Below are positions 50,272 through 58,290 of a stretch of 64,000 nucleotides of DNA, piece after piece. The number at the start of each line of letters is the position of its first letter. The stretch's first letter is position 1. A program made the position numbers and the translations under genes. The DNA is from Streptomyces sp. LX-29 (lineage in GTDB: Bacteria > Actinomycetota > Actinomycetes > Streptomycetales > Streptomycetaceae), in assembly GCF_029541745.1 (NCBI RefSeq), contig NZ_CP089746.1:5465559-5529558 (forward strand), given 5' to 3'. The notes below the pieces were generated by a model that saw only the letters and a list, made by a program, of their open reading frames with translations, was not told where the DNA came from and ran no database searches.

Positions 50272-51795
50272 ATGACCAACACCGTACGGGCGACGCCCGC
50301 TTCCTCCGTCCACCCCGACCCGTCCGTCCGCTCCGACGCGTCGGCCCGTCCCGAACCGGGAGTGGCCGCGGACCGGGCCGGGGACGCCTCGGGCGGGCCG
50401 CCGAGCAGATCGGCGCCGCGGCCCGGCTGGCTGCTGGCAATTGTTCTTACCGGCCTGTTCATGGCGCTGTTGGACGTCTTCATCGTCAATGTGGCGGCGC
50501 CGACCCTCGCCGCCGATCTGCACGCCTCCGGCGCCGGGCTGCAACTGGTCATCACCGGCTACACCATCGCCTACGCCGTCCTGCTCATCACCGGCGCCCG
50601 GATCGGGGCGCGGATCGGGCACCGCAGGGCGTTCCTGGCCGGTCTCGCGGTCTTCACCGCCGCCTCGCTGGCCTGTGGACTGGCCCCGAACACCGGGTCG
50701 TTGATCGCGTTCAGGGTGGTGCAGGGCACGGGCTCGGCCCTGATGCTGCCGCAGGTGCTCAGCCTGATCCAGCGTACGTACACCGGCAGTTCACGGGCGC
50801 GGGCGCTGGGCGCGTACTCCGCCGTGCTCGCCTCGGGCGCGGCCGCCGGACAGATCGTCGGGGGCGTGCTGGTGAGCGCCGACCTGTTCGGCGCCGGCTG
50901 GCGGCCGGTCTTCCTGGTCAACGTGCCGATCGGGGTGCTGCTGCTGGTGGTCGGGCCGCGGTTGATGCCGCGCGACCGGGTGGACGCGGCGGCCGCATCC
51001 CGTCGGATGGACATGCCGGGCCTGCTGCTGCTCGCGGCGGCCGTTCTGCTGTTCACCGTGCCGCTGGTGCTCGGGCAGGACCGCGGCTGGCCGCTGTGGT
51101 GCTGGGTGGCGCTGGCCGCGAGCGCGCTGCTGGTGGCGGCGTTCACCGGGTACGAGGCGCGGCTGTCCCGGCGCGGTGGGGCGCCGCTGATCGCCCCCCG
51201 GGTGGTGCGGGCGCCGGGGATGCCGGTGGCGGTGGTCCGGCTGGCCGTGGCCATGGCCGTGAACGGAGGCTTCCTGTTCGTCCTGGCGTTGCACACCCAG
51301 AGCGCGCTCGGCTACAGCGCGCTCCGCGCGGGGCTGACCTTCGCCCCGGCCGCGGTGGCCTTCGGGGTGACCGGGCTCAACTGGCGGCGGCTGCCCCGGC
51401 GGTGGCAGCCGGGGCTGGTGCCGGGCGGCTTCGTGCTCGCGGCCGTCTCCTTCGCCGGCGTCGGGCTGGCGCTGCACGGCGGCCACCATGCCGACCTGGG
51501 GCTCTACGCCTCGATGGTGGGCGTGGGCGTCGGCCTGTCGCTCGCCTACAGTCCCGCCCTCGCCAGGGCGCTGGAGACGGTGCGGCAGGAGGACGCGGCG
51601 GACGCCAGCGGGGTGCTCGTGACATCGGGTCAGATCGGACTGCTCGTCGGAGTGGCGGCACTGGGCGCCCTCTACCTGGGGATGGCGGGGGACGTGCCCG
51701 CGGGGGACTCGGCCGGGGACGCGCTCCTGGCGACCGCGCTCGCCATGGCCGGCACCTCCCTGGGCGGCGCCCTGGTCGTCGGGCGCCGCCGCTGA
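50272..51795 (+). CDS. DHA2-type MFS efflux transporter
   Basis: A 507-aa proton-driven exporter with about 14 membrane helices after a 50-residue polar N-terminus. Motifs: ALLDVFIVNVAAPTL (helix 1, with the family's acidic residue), RIGARIGHRRAFL (motif A, loop 2-3) and the motif C-like region GAAAGQIVGGVLV. EmrB/QacA relatives export drugs or natural products. Divergent XRE regulator upstream. Start ATG 50272 is supported by family length. Confidence 0.9.
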   Translation: MTNTVRATPASSVHPDPSVRSDASARPEPGVAADRAGDASGGPPSRSAPRPGWLLAIVLTGLFMALLDVFIVNVAAPTLAADLHASGAGLQLVITGYTIAYAVLLITGARIGARIGHRRAFLAGLAVFTAASLACGLAPNTGSLIAFRVVQGTGSALMLPQVLSLIQRTYTGSSRARALGAYSAVLASGAAAGQIVGGVLVSADLFGAGWRPVFLVNVPIGVLLLVVGPRLMPRDRVDAAAASRRMDMPGLLLLAAAVLLFTVPLVLGQDRGWPLWCWVALAASALLVAAFTGYEARLSRRGGAPLIAPRVVRAPGMPVAVVRLAVAMAVNGGFLFVLALHTQSALGYSALRAGLTFAPAAVAFGVTGLNWRRLPRRWQPGLVPGGFVLAAVSFAGVGLALHGGHHADLGLYASMVGVGVGLSLAYSPALARALETVRQEDAADASGVLVTSGQIGLLVGVAALGALYLGMAGDVPAGDSAGDALLATALAMAGTSLGGALVVGRRR

Positions 51796-51865
51796 CCGGA
51801 AGGCCGTCCCATGGCAGAATCGATCGCCGGAGGGGGGACGGGGCCCACAGGGGAGGAATGGTGCG

Positions 51866-52057
51866 ATGCAGACCAGTGTCCTCAAGGAGGTCGGCGATCT
51901 CGGCGACCTCCGCGACAGTGCTGCCTCCGCCGGGTCCGACCGTTCGCCTGTCGGCCTCAGATGCCCGGCCTGCCAATCGGTCAACGTCGCCCAGGTGCTC
52001 GGCGACAACGGTGGCGTTTCCTACGTCTGTACGGCCTGCGGCCACATCTGGAGCTGA
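51866..52057 (+). CDS. Small zinc-ribbon protein
   Basis: A 63-aa protein with Cys33, Cys36, Cys55 and Cys58 (LRCPACQSVN...YVCTACGHIWS), a typical rubredoxin-like zinc ribbon. GGGGAGG lies 8 nt upstream. Next to another small Cys protein gene 7 nt downstream. Function unknown. Confidence 0.82.
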   Translation: MQTSVLKEVGDLGDLRDSAASAGSDRSPVGLRCPACQSVNVAQVLGDNGGVSYVCTACGHIWS

Positions 52058-52064
52058 GTGATCG

Positions 52065-52298
52065 ATGGGGGCACACAGCCGGAAGTGCGACTGGTGCAAC
52101 AGCGGGACGCCGATCGTCCGCGACATGGAGCCGCTCAATCCCGAGTACCAGTACTGGTGCGTGGAGTGCGCGCGGGCGCTGATCATAAAAGGCGACCCGA
52201 TCGAGACCTACCGTGAGCTGGAGGGCGAGCCGATCTACGGCCGGCTCCTCGACGAGCACTGCACCCTCAAACGCTTCTATTCGTTCGCGACGGCGTGA
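52065..52298 (+). CDS. Small four-Cys protein
   Basis: A 77-aa protein with C8-x2-C11 and C32-x2-C35 (RKCDWCNSG; YWCVECARAL), a zinc-binding pattern, and an acidic C-terminus (GEPIYGRLLDEHCTLKRFY). It lies 7 nt after the previous gene, so the two probably form an operon. Function unknown. Confidence 0.8.
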   Translation: MGAHSRKCDWCNSGTPIVRDMEPLNPEYQYWCVECARALIIKGDPIETYRELEGEPIYGRLLDEHCTLKRFYSFATA

Positions 52299-52337
52299 CC
52301 GCGGTGCCGTGACCGCGGTGCCGTGACCGCGGTGCCG
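52296..52337. repeat. 14-bp tandem repeat, three copies
   Basis: TGACCGCGGTGCCG at 52296, 52310 and 52324, beginning at the stop codon of the four-Cys gene, with a decayed fourth copy. Each copy contains the palindrome ACCGCGGT. Confidence 0.9.
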
Positions 52338-52604
52338 TGACCGTGGGTGCGTGGGTGCGGGCGGTGGCCTGAAGCAGGCCGCCGCCGGCCACCCGCGCGG
52401 ACCGCGTGAGCCGAGGGGAGCCCCGCGCGGGCCGCGGAGTGGTCGGCTCCGACCGTGGACTGGTCGACGAGGTCCGCGCGGAGGCGGTGCGAGGGCCCCC
52501 GGGGGAACCGATTTGGCAAAGGGCCGGGTGGTCCGTGTAATGTAGGCATCGCCGCCGAGGGGAACCGGAGGGAAACCGAAGGAGAACCAAGCGGTGCAAA
52601 GCCT

Positions 52605-52677
<73 letters not shown>

Positions 52678-52683
52678 CTCTCT

Positions 52684-52722
52684 AAGAGGGCGGGTCATCC
52701 GAAATGGATGGCCCGCCCTCTT
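52684..52722. terminator. Terminator after tRNA-Ala copy 2
   Basis: AAGAGGGCGGGTCATCC pairs with GGATGGCCCGCCCTCTT around GAAAT, 6 nt after the tRNA. Confidence 0.85.
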
Positions 52723-52779
52723 CCGTGTTAAGCGGCTGTGTTGTGGCTCACCGCGGTGCGGCCCCTTGGCACGCTGCGG

Positions 52780-52785
52780 TAATCT
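52780..52785 (+). promoter_or_regulatory. -10 box of the leuS leader transcript
   Basis: TAATCT, ending 6 nt before the leader-peptide ATG, implies that the transcript begins at or next to that codon. Confidence 0.65.
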
Positions 52786-52791
52786 GACCCC

Positions 52792-52830
52792 ATGCGTGCC
52801 GTACGCCTTCTGCTTAGCGGGCCGCGCTGA
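52792..52830 (+). CDS. Leucine-rich leader peptide before leuS
   Basis: Twelve codons encoding MRAVRLLLSGPR, with three leucine codons in a row (CTT CTG CTT at 52807-52815). With the -10 box right upstream and a terminator hairpin 44 nt downstream, it has the layout of a ribosome-mediated attenuator sensing charged tRNA-Leu. Confidence 0.75.
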   Translation: MRAVRLLLSGPR

Positions 52831-52898
52831 TCAGTACCGACCGGTGACACACCAGGTCGGCATCGGCGCGGCGTCCCCTCCTGTGCGAGGGGATTTTT
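52821..52898 (+). terminator. Attenuator structure of leuS
   Basis: Terminator arms TCCCCTC (52874-52880) and GAGGGGA (52887-52893) are followed by TTTTT. Upstream, CCGACC (52837-52842) can pair with GGTCGG (52855-52860), and GCCGCGC (52821-52827), close behind the leucine codons, is complementary to GCGCGGC (52866-52872), next to the terminator. Such alternative pairings could let ribosome position decide termination. Confidence 0.7.
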
Positions 52899-52969
52899 CA
52901 TTTCCGCCGGTGGCCGCCGGAGCCCCCGGTGATCCGCTGACAGAGACGATCGATGGAGCTTTGAGGACG

Positions 52970-55843
52970 ATGAGCGAGACCCACACCGCTGCCGAGGCGG
53001 CGGCCGCCCCGCACCGCTACACGGCGGCGCTGGCCGCCGACATCGAGGCCCGCTGGCAGGACGTCTGGGACGCGGACGGCACGTACGAGGCGCCCAACCC
53101 GAGCGGCGACCTGGCGGGCGACTCCGAGCTGGTCGCGCGGCCGAAGAAGTTCATCATGGACATGTTCCCGTACCCCTCGGGTGCGGGGCTGCACGTAGGC
53201 CACCCGCTGGGCTACATCGCCACCGACGTCTACGCCCGCTTCCACCGCATGACCGGGCACAACGTCCTGCACACCCTGGGCTTCGACGCCTTCGGCCTGC
53301 CGGCCGAGCAGTACGCGGTGCAGACCGGCACCCACCCCCGGGTCTCCACCGAGGCCAACATCGCCAACATGCAGGCGCAGCTGCGCCGCCTGGGCCTGGG
53401 CCACGACAAGCGCCGCTCGTTCGAGACGATCGACCCGGACTACTACAAGTGGACCCAGTGGATCTTCCTCCAGATCTTCAACTCCTGGTATGACGAGGAG
53501 GCGCGGCGGGCGCGCCCGATCGACGAGCTGGTCGAGGCGTTCGCCTCCGGTGAGCGCGCCACCCCGGACGGGCGCCCCTGGAGCGAGCTGAGCGCCGCCG
53601 AGCGCTCCGACGTGCTGGGCGGCCACCGCCTGGCGTACGCCTCGGACTCGCCGGTCAACTGGTGTCCGGGCCTGGGCACCGTGCTGGCCAACGAGGAGGT
53701 CACCGCGGACGGCCGCTCCGAGCGTGGCAACTTCCCGGTGTTCAAGGCCAACCTGCGCCAGTGGAACATGCGGATCACCGCGTACGCGGAGCGGCTACTG
53801 ACCGACCTGGACGGCCTGGACTGGCCGGAGGCCATCAAGCTGCAGCAGCGCAACTGGATCGGGCGCAGCGAGGGCGCGCGGGTCGACTTCGCGGTCGACG
53901 GCCACCCGGACGCCAAGGTGACGGTCTTCACCACCCGCCAGGACACCCTGTTCGGCGCCACCTACATGGTGCTGGCCCCCGAGCACGAGCTGGTCGAGGA
54001 GATCGTCCCGGCGGCGTGGCCCGAGTCCACCCACGAGGTGTGGACCGGCGGGCACGCCACCCCCGGCGAGGCGGTGGCCGCCTACCGCAAGCAGGCCATG
54101 GCCAAGTCGGACGTCGAGCGGCAGGCCGAGGCCAAGGACAAGACGGGCGTCTTCACCGGCGCGTACGCGATCAACCCGGTCAGCGGCGACCGCGTCCCGG
54201 TCTTCATCGCCGACTACGTGCTGATGGGCTACGGCACCGGCGCGATCATGGCGGTCCCGGCGCACGACTCCCGCGACTTCGCCTTCGCCCGCGCCTTCGA
54301 GCTGCCGATGCGCTGCGTCGTGAGCCCCTCGGACGACCGCGGCACCGACCCGTCCACCTGGGACGACGCCTTCGACTCGTACGAGGCGGAGATCATCGGC
54401 TCCGCCGGCGCGGAGGTCTCCCTGGACGGGCTGGTGGTCCCGGACGCCAAGGTGAAGATCACCGAGTGGCTGGCGGCCCGGGGCATCGGCGAGGGCACCG
54501 TCAACTACCGGCTGCGCGACTGGCTGTTCAGCCGACAGCGCTACTGGGGCGAGCCCTTCCCGATCGTGTACGACGAGGACGGCGTGGCGCACGCGCTGCC
54601 CGAGTCGATGCTGCCGCTGGAGCTGCCCGAGGTCGACGACTACGCGCCGCGTACCTTCGACCCCGAGGACGCTCACTCCAAGCCGGAGACCCCGCTGTCG
54701 CGCAACGAGGCGTGGGTCGACGTCGAGCTGGATCTGGGCGACGGCCCCAAGCGCTACCGGCGTGAGACCAACACCATGCCGAACTGGGCCGGTTCGTGCT
54801 GGTACGAGCTGCGCTATCTGGACCCGCGCAACAGCGAGAAGCTGGTCGACCCGGAGATCGAGCGCTACTGGATGGGCCCGCGCGAGGGTCAGCCGCACGG
54901 CGGCGTCGACCTGTACGTGGGCGGCGCCGAGCACGCCGTGCTGCACCTGCTGTACGCCCGCTTCTGGTCGAAGGTCCTGTTCGACCTGGGCCACATCTCG
55001 TCCCCCGAGCCCTTCCACCGCCTGTTCAACCAGGGCATGATCCAGGCGTACGTCTACCGGGACGTCCGTGGCTTCCCGGTCCCGGCCGCCGAGGTCGAGG
55101 AGCGGGACGGGAAGTTCTTCTACGCCGGCGAGCAGGTCAAGCGCGAGCTGGGCAAGATGGGCAAGTCCCTGAAGAACGCCGTCACCCCGGACGAGATCTG
55201 CGCGGAGTACGGCGCGGACACGCTGCGCCTGTACGAGATGGCCATGGGCCCGCTGGACGTCTCCCGTCCCTGGGACACCCGCGCGGTCATCGGCCAGTAC
55301 CGGCTGCTGCAGCGGCTGTGGCGCAACGTCGTGGACGAGAACACCGGTGAGGTGACGGTCACCGACGCCGAGCCGGACGAGGCCACGCTGCGCGCCCTGC
55401 ACAAGGCCATCGACGGTGTGCGCCAGGACATGGCCGGGCTGCGCTTCAACACCGCCATCGCCAAGATCACCGAACTGAACAACCACGTCACCAAGGTGGG
55501 CGAGGTGCCGCGCTCGGTGGCCGAGGGCCTGGTGCTGCTGATCGCCCCGCTGGCCCCGCACATCGCCGAGGAGCTGTGGCGCAAGCTGGGGCACCAGGAC
55601 TCCGTGGTGCACCACGACTTCCCGGTCGCCGACCCCGCCTTCGCCGTGGACGAGGCCGTGACCTGCGTGGTGCAGATCAAGGGCAAGATCAAGGCGCGGC
55701 TGGAGGTCCCGCCGTCGATCACCGACGACGAGCTGGAGAAGCTGGCGCTGGGCGACCCGGCGGTCGTGGCGGCGCTGGGCGGCGCGGGCATCCGCAAGGT
55801 CATCGTCCGGGCGCCGAAGCTGGTCAACATCGTCCCCGCCTGA
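52970..55843 (+). CDS. leuS: Leucyl-tRNA synthetase
   Basis: Charges tRNA-Leu. The 957-aa class I synthetase has the HIGH-type motif HVGH at residues 75-78, a CP1 editing domain with the TRQDTLFGATYMV and GTGAIMAVPAHDSRD segments, and KMGKS at 729-733 in place of KMSKS. The C-terminal anticodon domain and the tail reading KLVNIVPA are complete. ATG 52970 was chosen because the earlier open frame spans the attenuator. A very strong hairpin follows. Confidence 0.97.
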   Translation: MSETHTAAEAAAAPHRYTAALAADIEARWQDVWDADGTYEAPNPSGDLAGDSELVARPKKFIMDMFPYPSGAGLHVGHPLGYIATDVYARFHRMTGHNVLHTLGFDAFGLPAEQYAVQTGTHPRVSTEANIANMQAQLRRLGLGHDKRRSFETIDPDYYKWTQWIFLQIFNSWYDEEARRARPIDELVEAFASGERATPDGRPWSELSAAERSDVLGGHRLAYASDSPVNWCPGLGTVLANEEVTADGRSERGNFPVFKANLRQWNMRITAYAERLLTDLDGLDWPEAIKLQQRNWIGRSEGARVDFAVDGHPDAKVTVFTTRQDTLFGATYMVLAPEHELVEEIVPAAWPESTHEVWTGGHATPGEAVAAYRKQAMAKSDVERQAEAKDKTGVFTGAYAINPVSGDRVPVFIADYVLMGYGTGAIMAVPAHDSRDFAFARAFELPMRCVVSPSDDRGTDPSTWDDAFDSYEAEIIGSAGAEVSLDGLVVPDAKVKITEWLAARGIGEGTVNYRLRDWLFSRQRYWGEPFPIVYDEDGVAHALPESMLPLELPEVDDYAPRTFDPEDAHSKPETPLSRNEAWVDVELDLGDGPKRYRRETNTMPNWAGSCWYELRYLDPRNSEKLVDPEIERYWMGPREGQPHGGVDLYVGGAEHAVLHLLYARFWSKVLFDLGHISSPEPFHRLFNQGMIQAYVYRDVRGFPVPAAEVEERDGKFFYAGEQVKRELGKMGKSLKNAVTPDEICAEYGADTLRLYEMAMGPLDVSRPWDTRAVIGQYRLLQRLWRNVVDENTGEVTVTDAEPDEATLRALHKAIDGVRQDMAGLRFNTAIAKITELNNHVTKVGEVPRSVAEGLVLLIAPLAPHIAEELWRKLGHQDSVVHHDFPVADPAFAVDEAVTCVVQIKGKIKARLEVPPSITDDELEKLALGDPAVVAALGGAGIRKVIVRAPKLVNIVPA

Positions 55844-55914
55844 TCCGCGCCTGATCCCCGGCCGCCCTGGGTCGGGGACTGCCCGGCCCTGGGCCGGGGC
55901 GTAGGGGATGTCCA

Positions 55915-55961
55915 CTACGGGCAGGTCGCGGGTTCCGCTGGAACCCGCGACCTGCCCGTAG
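55915..55961. terminator. Terminator after leuS, 22-bp perfect arms
   Basis: CTACGGGCAGGTCG... at 55915-55936 is perfectly complementary to 55940-55961 around a 3-nt loop. It is among the strongest hairpins in the window. Confidence 0.9.
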
Positions 55962-55993
55962 CGTTTACGGTGAAAGGGCCGTGAGGCCGCCCG

Positions 55994-56080
55994 TCGGTTC
56001 GGTTGGTTCGGTCCGGTCCGGTCCGGTCCGGTCCGGTCCGGTCCGGTCCGGTTCGGTTCGGTCTGGTTCGCTTCGGTTAG
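55994..56080 (+). repeat. Pentanucleotide GGTCC/GGTTC microsatellite
   Basis: Eight perfect GGTCC units at 56010-56049, flanked by GGTTC variants. It lies in the leader of the next gene, upstream of its AAGGAG site. If a GTG at 55981 were used it would be in frame as repeated RSGPV. Confidence 0.95.
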
Positions 56081-56094
56081 GTGAAGGAGCACCC

Positions 56095-56892
56095 ATGGAA
56101 ACCATTGGGTTGATCCTGCTGCTGCTCTTCGTGCTCTTCGTCGTGGCGGGCGCCTACGTGACGGTGCGAACCGTTCGCGCGGCGAGGCGCGGCATCGACC
56201 GCACCGTCACCCAGGCCCGGCGCACCGTGGAGGACACCCGCTTGCGCGCCAAGCGGTACGCGACGCCCGGCGCCGCCGGAGAGCTGGCCCAGCTGCGCCT
56301 GTCGCTGCGCACCTCGATGCGCGCCACCCGGGAGACGCTTGAGGCGGGGGTCGCCGAGGACCCCGCCCTGAAGGAGTCGCTGGCCCTGTTCGAGCGGCTC
56401 AGCGCGCACGGGGTGGAGCTGGAGGGCGAGCTCAGGCGACTGGAGCGGGAGCCGGACCGGACCCGGCTGGCCGCCCGGCTGCCGGAGCTGCGCGAGCGCA
56501 CGGAGCGGATCACCCACTCCGCCGACTCGCTGCGCTGGGCGGCGCGGGAGCGAGCCCACCGGTTCGCCTCGGACGACCTGGCCGATCTGGGACGCGAGAT
56601 CGACCTGGAGGCGGGCGCGCTGCGGCACTGGGCGCCGGCTGCGGAGCCGGACGCCCCGTCGGGTGCGCCGGCGGGGGCTGCGCAGGGGGTTGGCCCGCGG
56701 GCCGGCGGAACGGGGTCCGGCGCGGGTACGGGTGCGGGCGACGTGCCCGGGGTCGGCGGCGGGTCGGGATCCGGGTTCGACACAGGACAGGCGGGGCCGC
56801 GGGCGATCGCCGCCCCCGAGGACCCCGAGTGGCAGCCGGGCCACGGCTGGCAGCGCTGGCAGAAGGAGCCGAGGCCGGAGAGCAACGGCTGA
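56095..56892 (+). CDS. Membrane-anchored coiled-coil protein
   Basis: A 265-aa protein with AAGGAG 7 nt before ATG 56095. It has an N-terminal membrane helix (IGLILLLLFVLFVVAGAYV), a long helical region (about 25-185) with heptad-like Leu/Arg/Glu spacing, and a Gly/Pro/Ala-rich C-terminus. No family is recognised. Its own transcript probably begins before the pentanucleotide repeat. Confidence 0.78.
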   Translation: METIGLILLLLFVLFVVAGAYVTVRTVRAARRGIDRTVTQARRTVEDTRLRAKRYATPGAAGELAQLRLSLRTSMRATRETLEAGVAEDPALKESLALFERLSAHGVELEGELRRLEREPDRTRLAARLPELRERTERITHSADSLRWAARERAHRFASDDLADLGREIDLEAGALRHWAPAAEPDAPSGAPAGAAQGVGPRAGGTGSGAGTGAGDVPGVGGGSGSGFDTGQAGPRAIAAPEDPEWQPGHGWQRWQKEPRPESNG

Positions 56893-56904
56893 ACGGCGGC
56901 GTGG

Positions 56905-57055
56905 CCGGTGAGCGGCGGCTGGACGGCGGTGGGGTCGGTGAGCGGCGGCTGAACTGCGCTGCGGCCGAAGAATCGGTGGCTGGACGGTGCTGCGGCGGTG
57001 AGCGGTGGCTGGACGGCGGTGTTGGTCGAAGAGCGGCGGTGCGGCGGTGAGCGGC
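56905..57055. repeat. Imperfect tandem repeats, about 23-33 bp
   Basis: GTGAGCGGCGGCTG or GTGAGCGGTGGCTG followed by GACGGCGGTG-like sequence recurs four to five times after the coiled-coil gene. No gene in this gap (56893-57163). Confidence 0.8.
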
Positions 57056-57163
57056 GCGTCGCGTGCCGGGCGGATCCGGCGTACGGCCCGGGGCCGGCTG
57101 CGCACACCACGGTCGGAGGGCCCGCGCTGTCCGTGATCCGTGTCCCCCGATAACCTCCCAGTC

Positions 57164-58009
57164 ATGCCCCGCCATGTCGCCATCGTCACCGATTCCACGG
57201 CGTATCTGCCGCAGCACGCGATGGAGCGGCATCGCATCACGTCGGTGCCGCTGACGGTGGTCCTGGGGGACCAGGCGCTGGAGGAGGGCACCGAGATCAG
57301 CGCCCGGTCCGTCGCGCAGGCGCTGCAGAAGCGCACGCCGGTCACCACCTCACGGCCCAACCCGGAGATGTTCGCCGCGGCCTACAGCGCGGCCGCCGCG
57401 ACCGGCGCCACGGGGATCGTCTCGCTGCACCTGTCGGCCGAGTTCTCCGGCACGTACGACGCGGCGGTGCTCGCCGCCCAGGACGCGCCCGTGCCGGTGC
57501 GCGTGGTGGACACCGGGATGGTGGCGATGGCGTTGGGCTTCTGCGCGCTGGCCGCCGCCGAGGCCGCGGAGAGCGGCGGCACCCTCGACGAGGCGGTGGC
57601 CGCCGCCGAGAAGTGCGCCGAGGGCACCTCCGCGTACTTCTACGTGGACACCCTCGACTACCTCCGCCGCGGCGGCCGCATCGGGGCCGCCCAGGCCCTC
57701 GTCGGCTCAGCCCTCGCGGTCAAGCCGCTGCTCCAGCTCGACGAGGGCCGGATCGAGCTGCGGGAGAAGGTGCGCACCGCCTCCAAGGCCATCGCCCGCC
57801 TGGAGGAGATCGTCGTGGAGCGCGCCGGATCCAGCCCCGTCGACATCGCGGTTCACCACCTGGCCGCCGGTGAACGCGCCACCGCCCTCGCCGCACGCCT
57901 GCGCGAGCGGGTTCCCGGCCTTGCCGAGCTCTACGTCAGCGAGGTCGGCGCGGTCATCGGGGCCCACACGGGGCCGGGGCTGCTCGGCGCGGTGGTCTCA
58001 CCAAGGTAG
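57164..58009 (+). CDS. DegV-family fatty-acid-binding protein
   Basis: A 281-aa DegV protein; related FakB proteins present fatty acids to the FakA kinase. Signatures: IVTDSTAYLP (residues 6-15), TSRPNPEMF with the ligand-binding Ser, SAEFSGTYDAA and the C-terminal GAVIGAHTGPGLLG. TAACCT ends 7 nt before the ATG, so the mRNA is probably leaderless. No FakA-like gene is seen here. Confidence 0.93.
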   Translation: MPRHVAIVTDSTAYLPQHAMERHRITSVPLTVVLGDQALEEGTEISARSVAQALQKRTPVTTSRPNPEMFAAAYSAAAATGATGIVSLHLSAEFSGTYDAAVLAAQDAPVPVRVVDTGMVAMALGFCALAAAEAAESGGTLDEAVAAAEKCAEGTSAYFYVDTLDYLRRGGRIGAAQALVGSALAVKPLLQLDEGRIELREKVRTASKAIARLEEIVVERAGSSPVDIAVHHLAAGERATALAARLRERVPGLAELYVSEVGAVIGAHTGPGLLGAVVSPR

Positions 58010-58034
58010 GCGGTCGGGCCGGCTGGGCGCCGGG

Positions 58035-58190
58035 GATGTGGGGCGGTACGCCGGGAGATCGGGCGTGCCTCGGGACATCGGGCGGTGCGCCGGGACACTG
58101 GGCGGTTCGCCGACAGGACATCGGGACGCTGGGACATCGGGCGGTGCGCCGGGACAGGACATCGGGGGCGGGCGCCGGGGTATCGGGCGG
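58035..58190. repeat. Imperfect tandem repeats, GGACATCGGGCGGTGCGCCG type
   Basis: Units of about 20-30 bp containing GGGACATCGGGCGGTGCGCC recur at least four times between degV and comEA. Confidence 0.85.
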
Positions 58191-58213
58191 ACGCCCTCGT
58201 GTGGGTGACGCGC

Positions 58214-58240
58214 TTATCCACAACGCACGGGTTATCCACG
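58214..58240 (+). promoter_or_regulatory. Two DnaA-box-like 9-mers upstream of comEA
   Basis: TTATCCACA (58214-58222), a perfect classical DnaA box, and TTATCCACG (58232-58240), in the same orientation 18 bp apart, 51 nt before the comEA start codon. Confidence 0.6.
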
Positions 58241-58290
58241 GAATCTGAGCGCGCTCAGCGGTAGCCGCGACGCCGGCCTACCGTCGGCGC

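Noticed and set aside
52830..52970. T-box riboswitch before leuS
   Set aside because: No conserved T-box bulge sequence or specifier-loop architecture is visible, whereas the Leu-codon leader and terminator explain the region.
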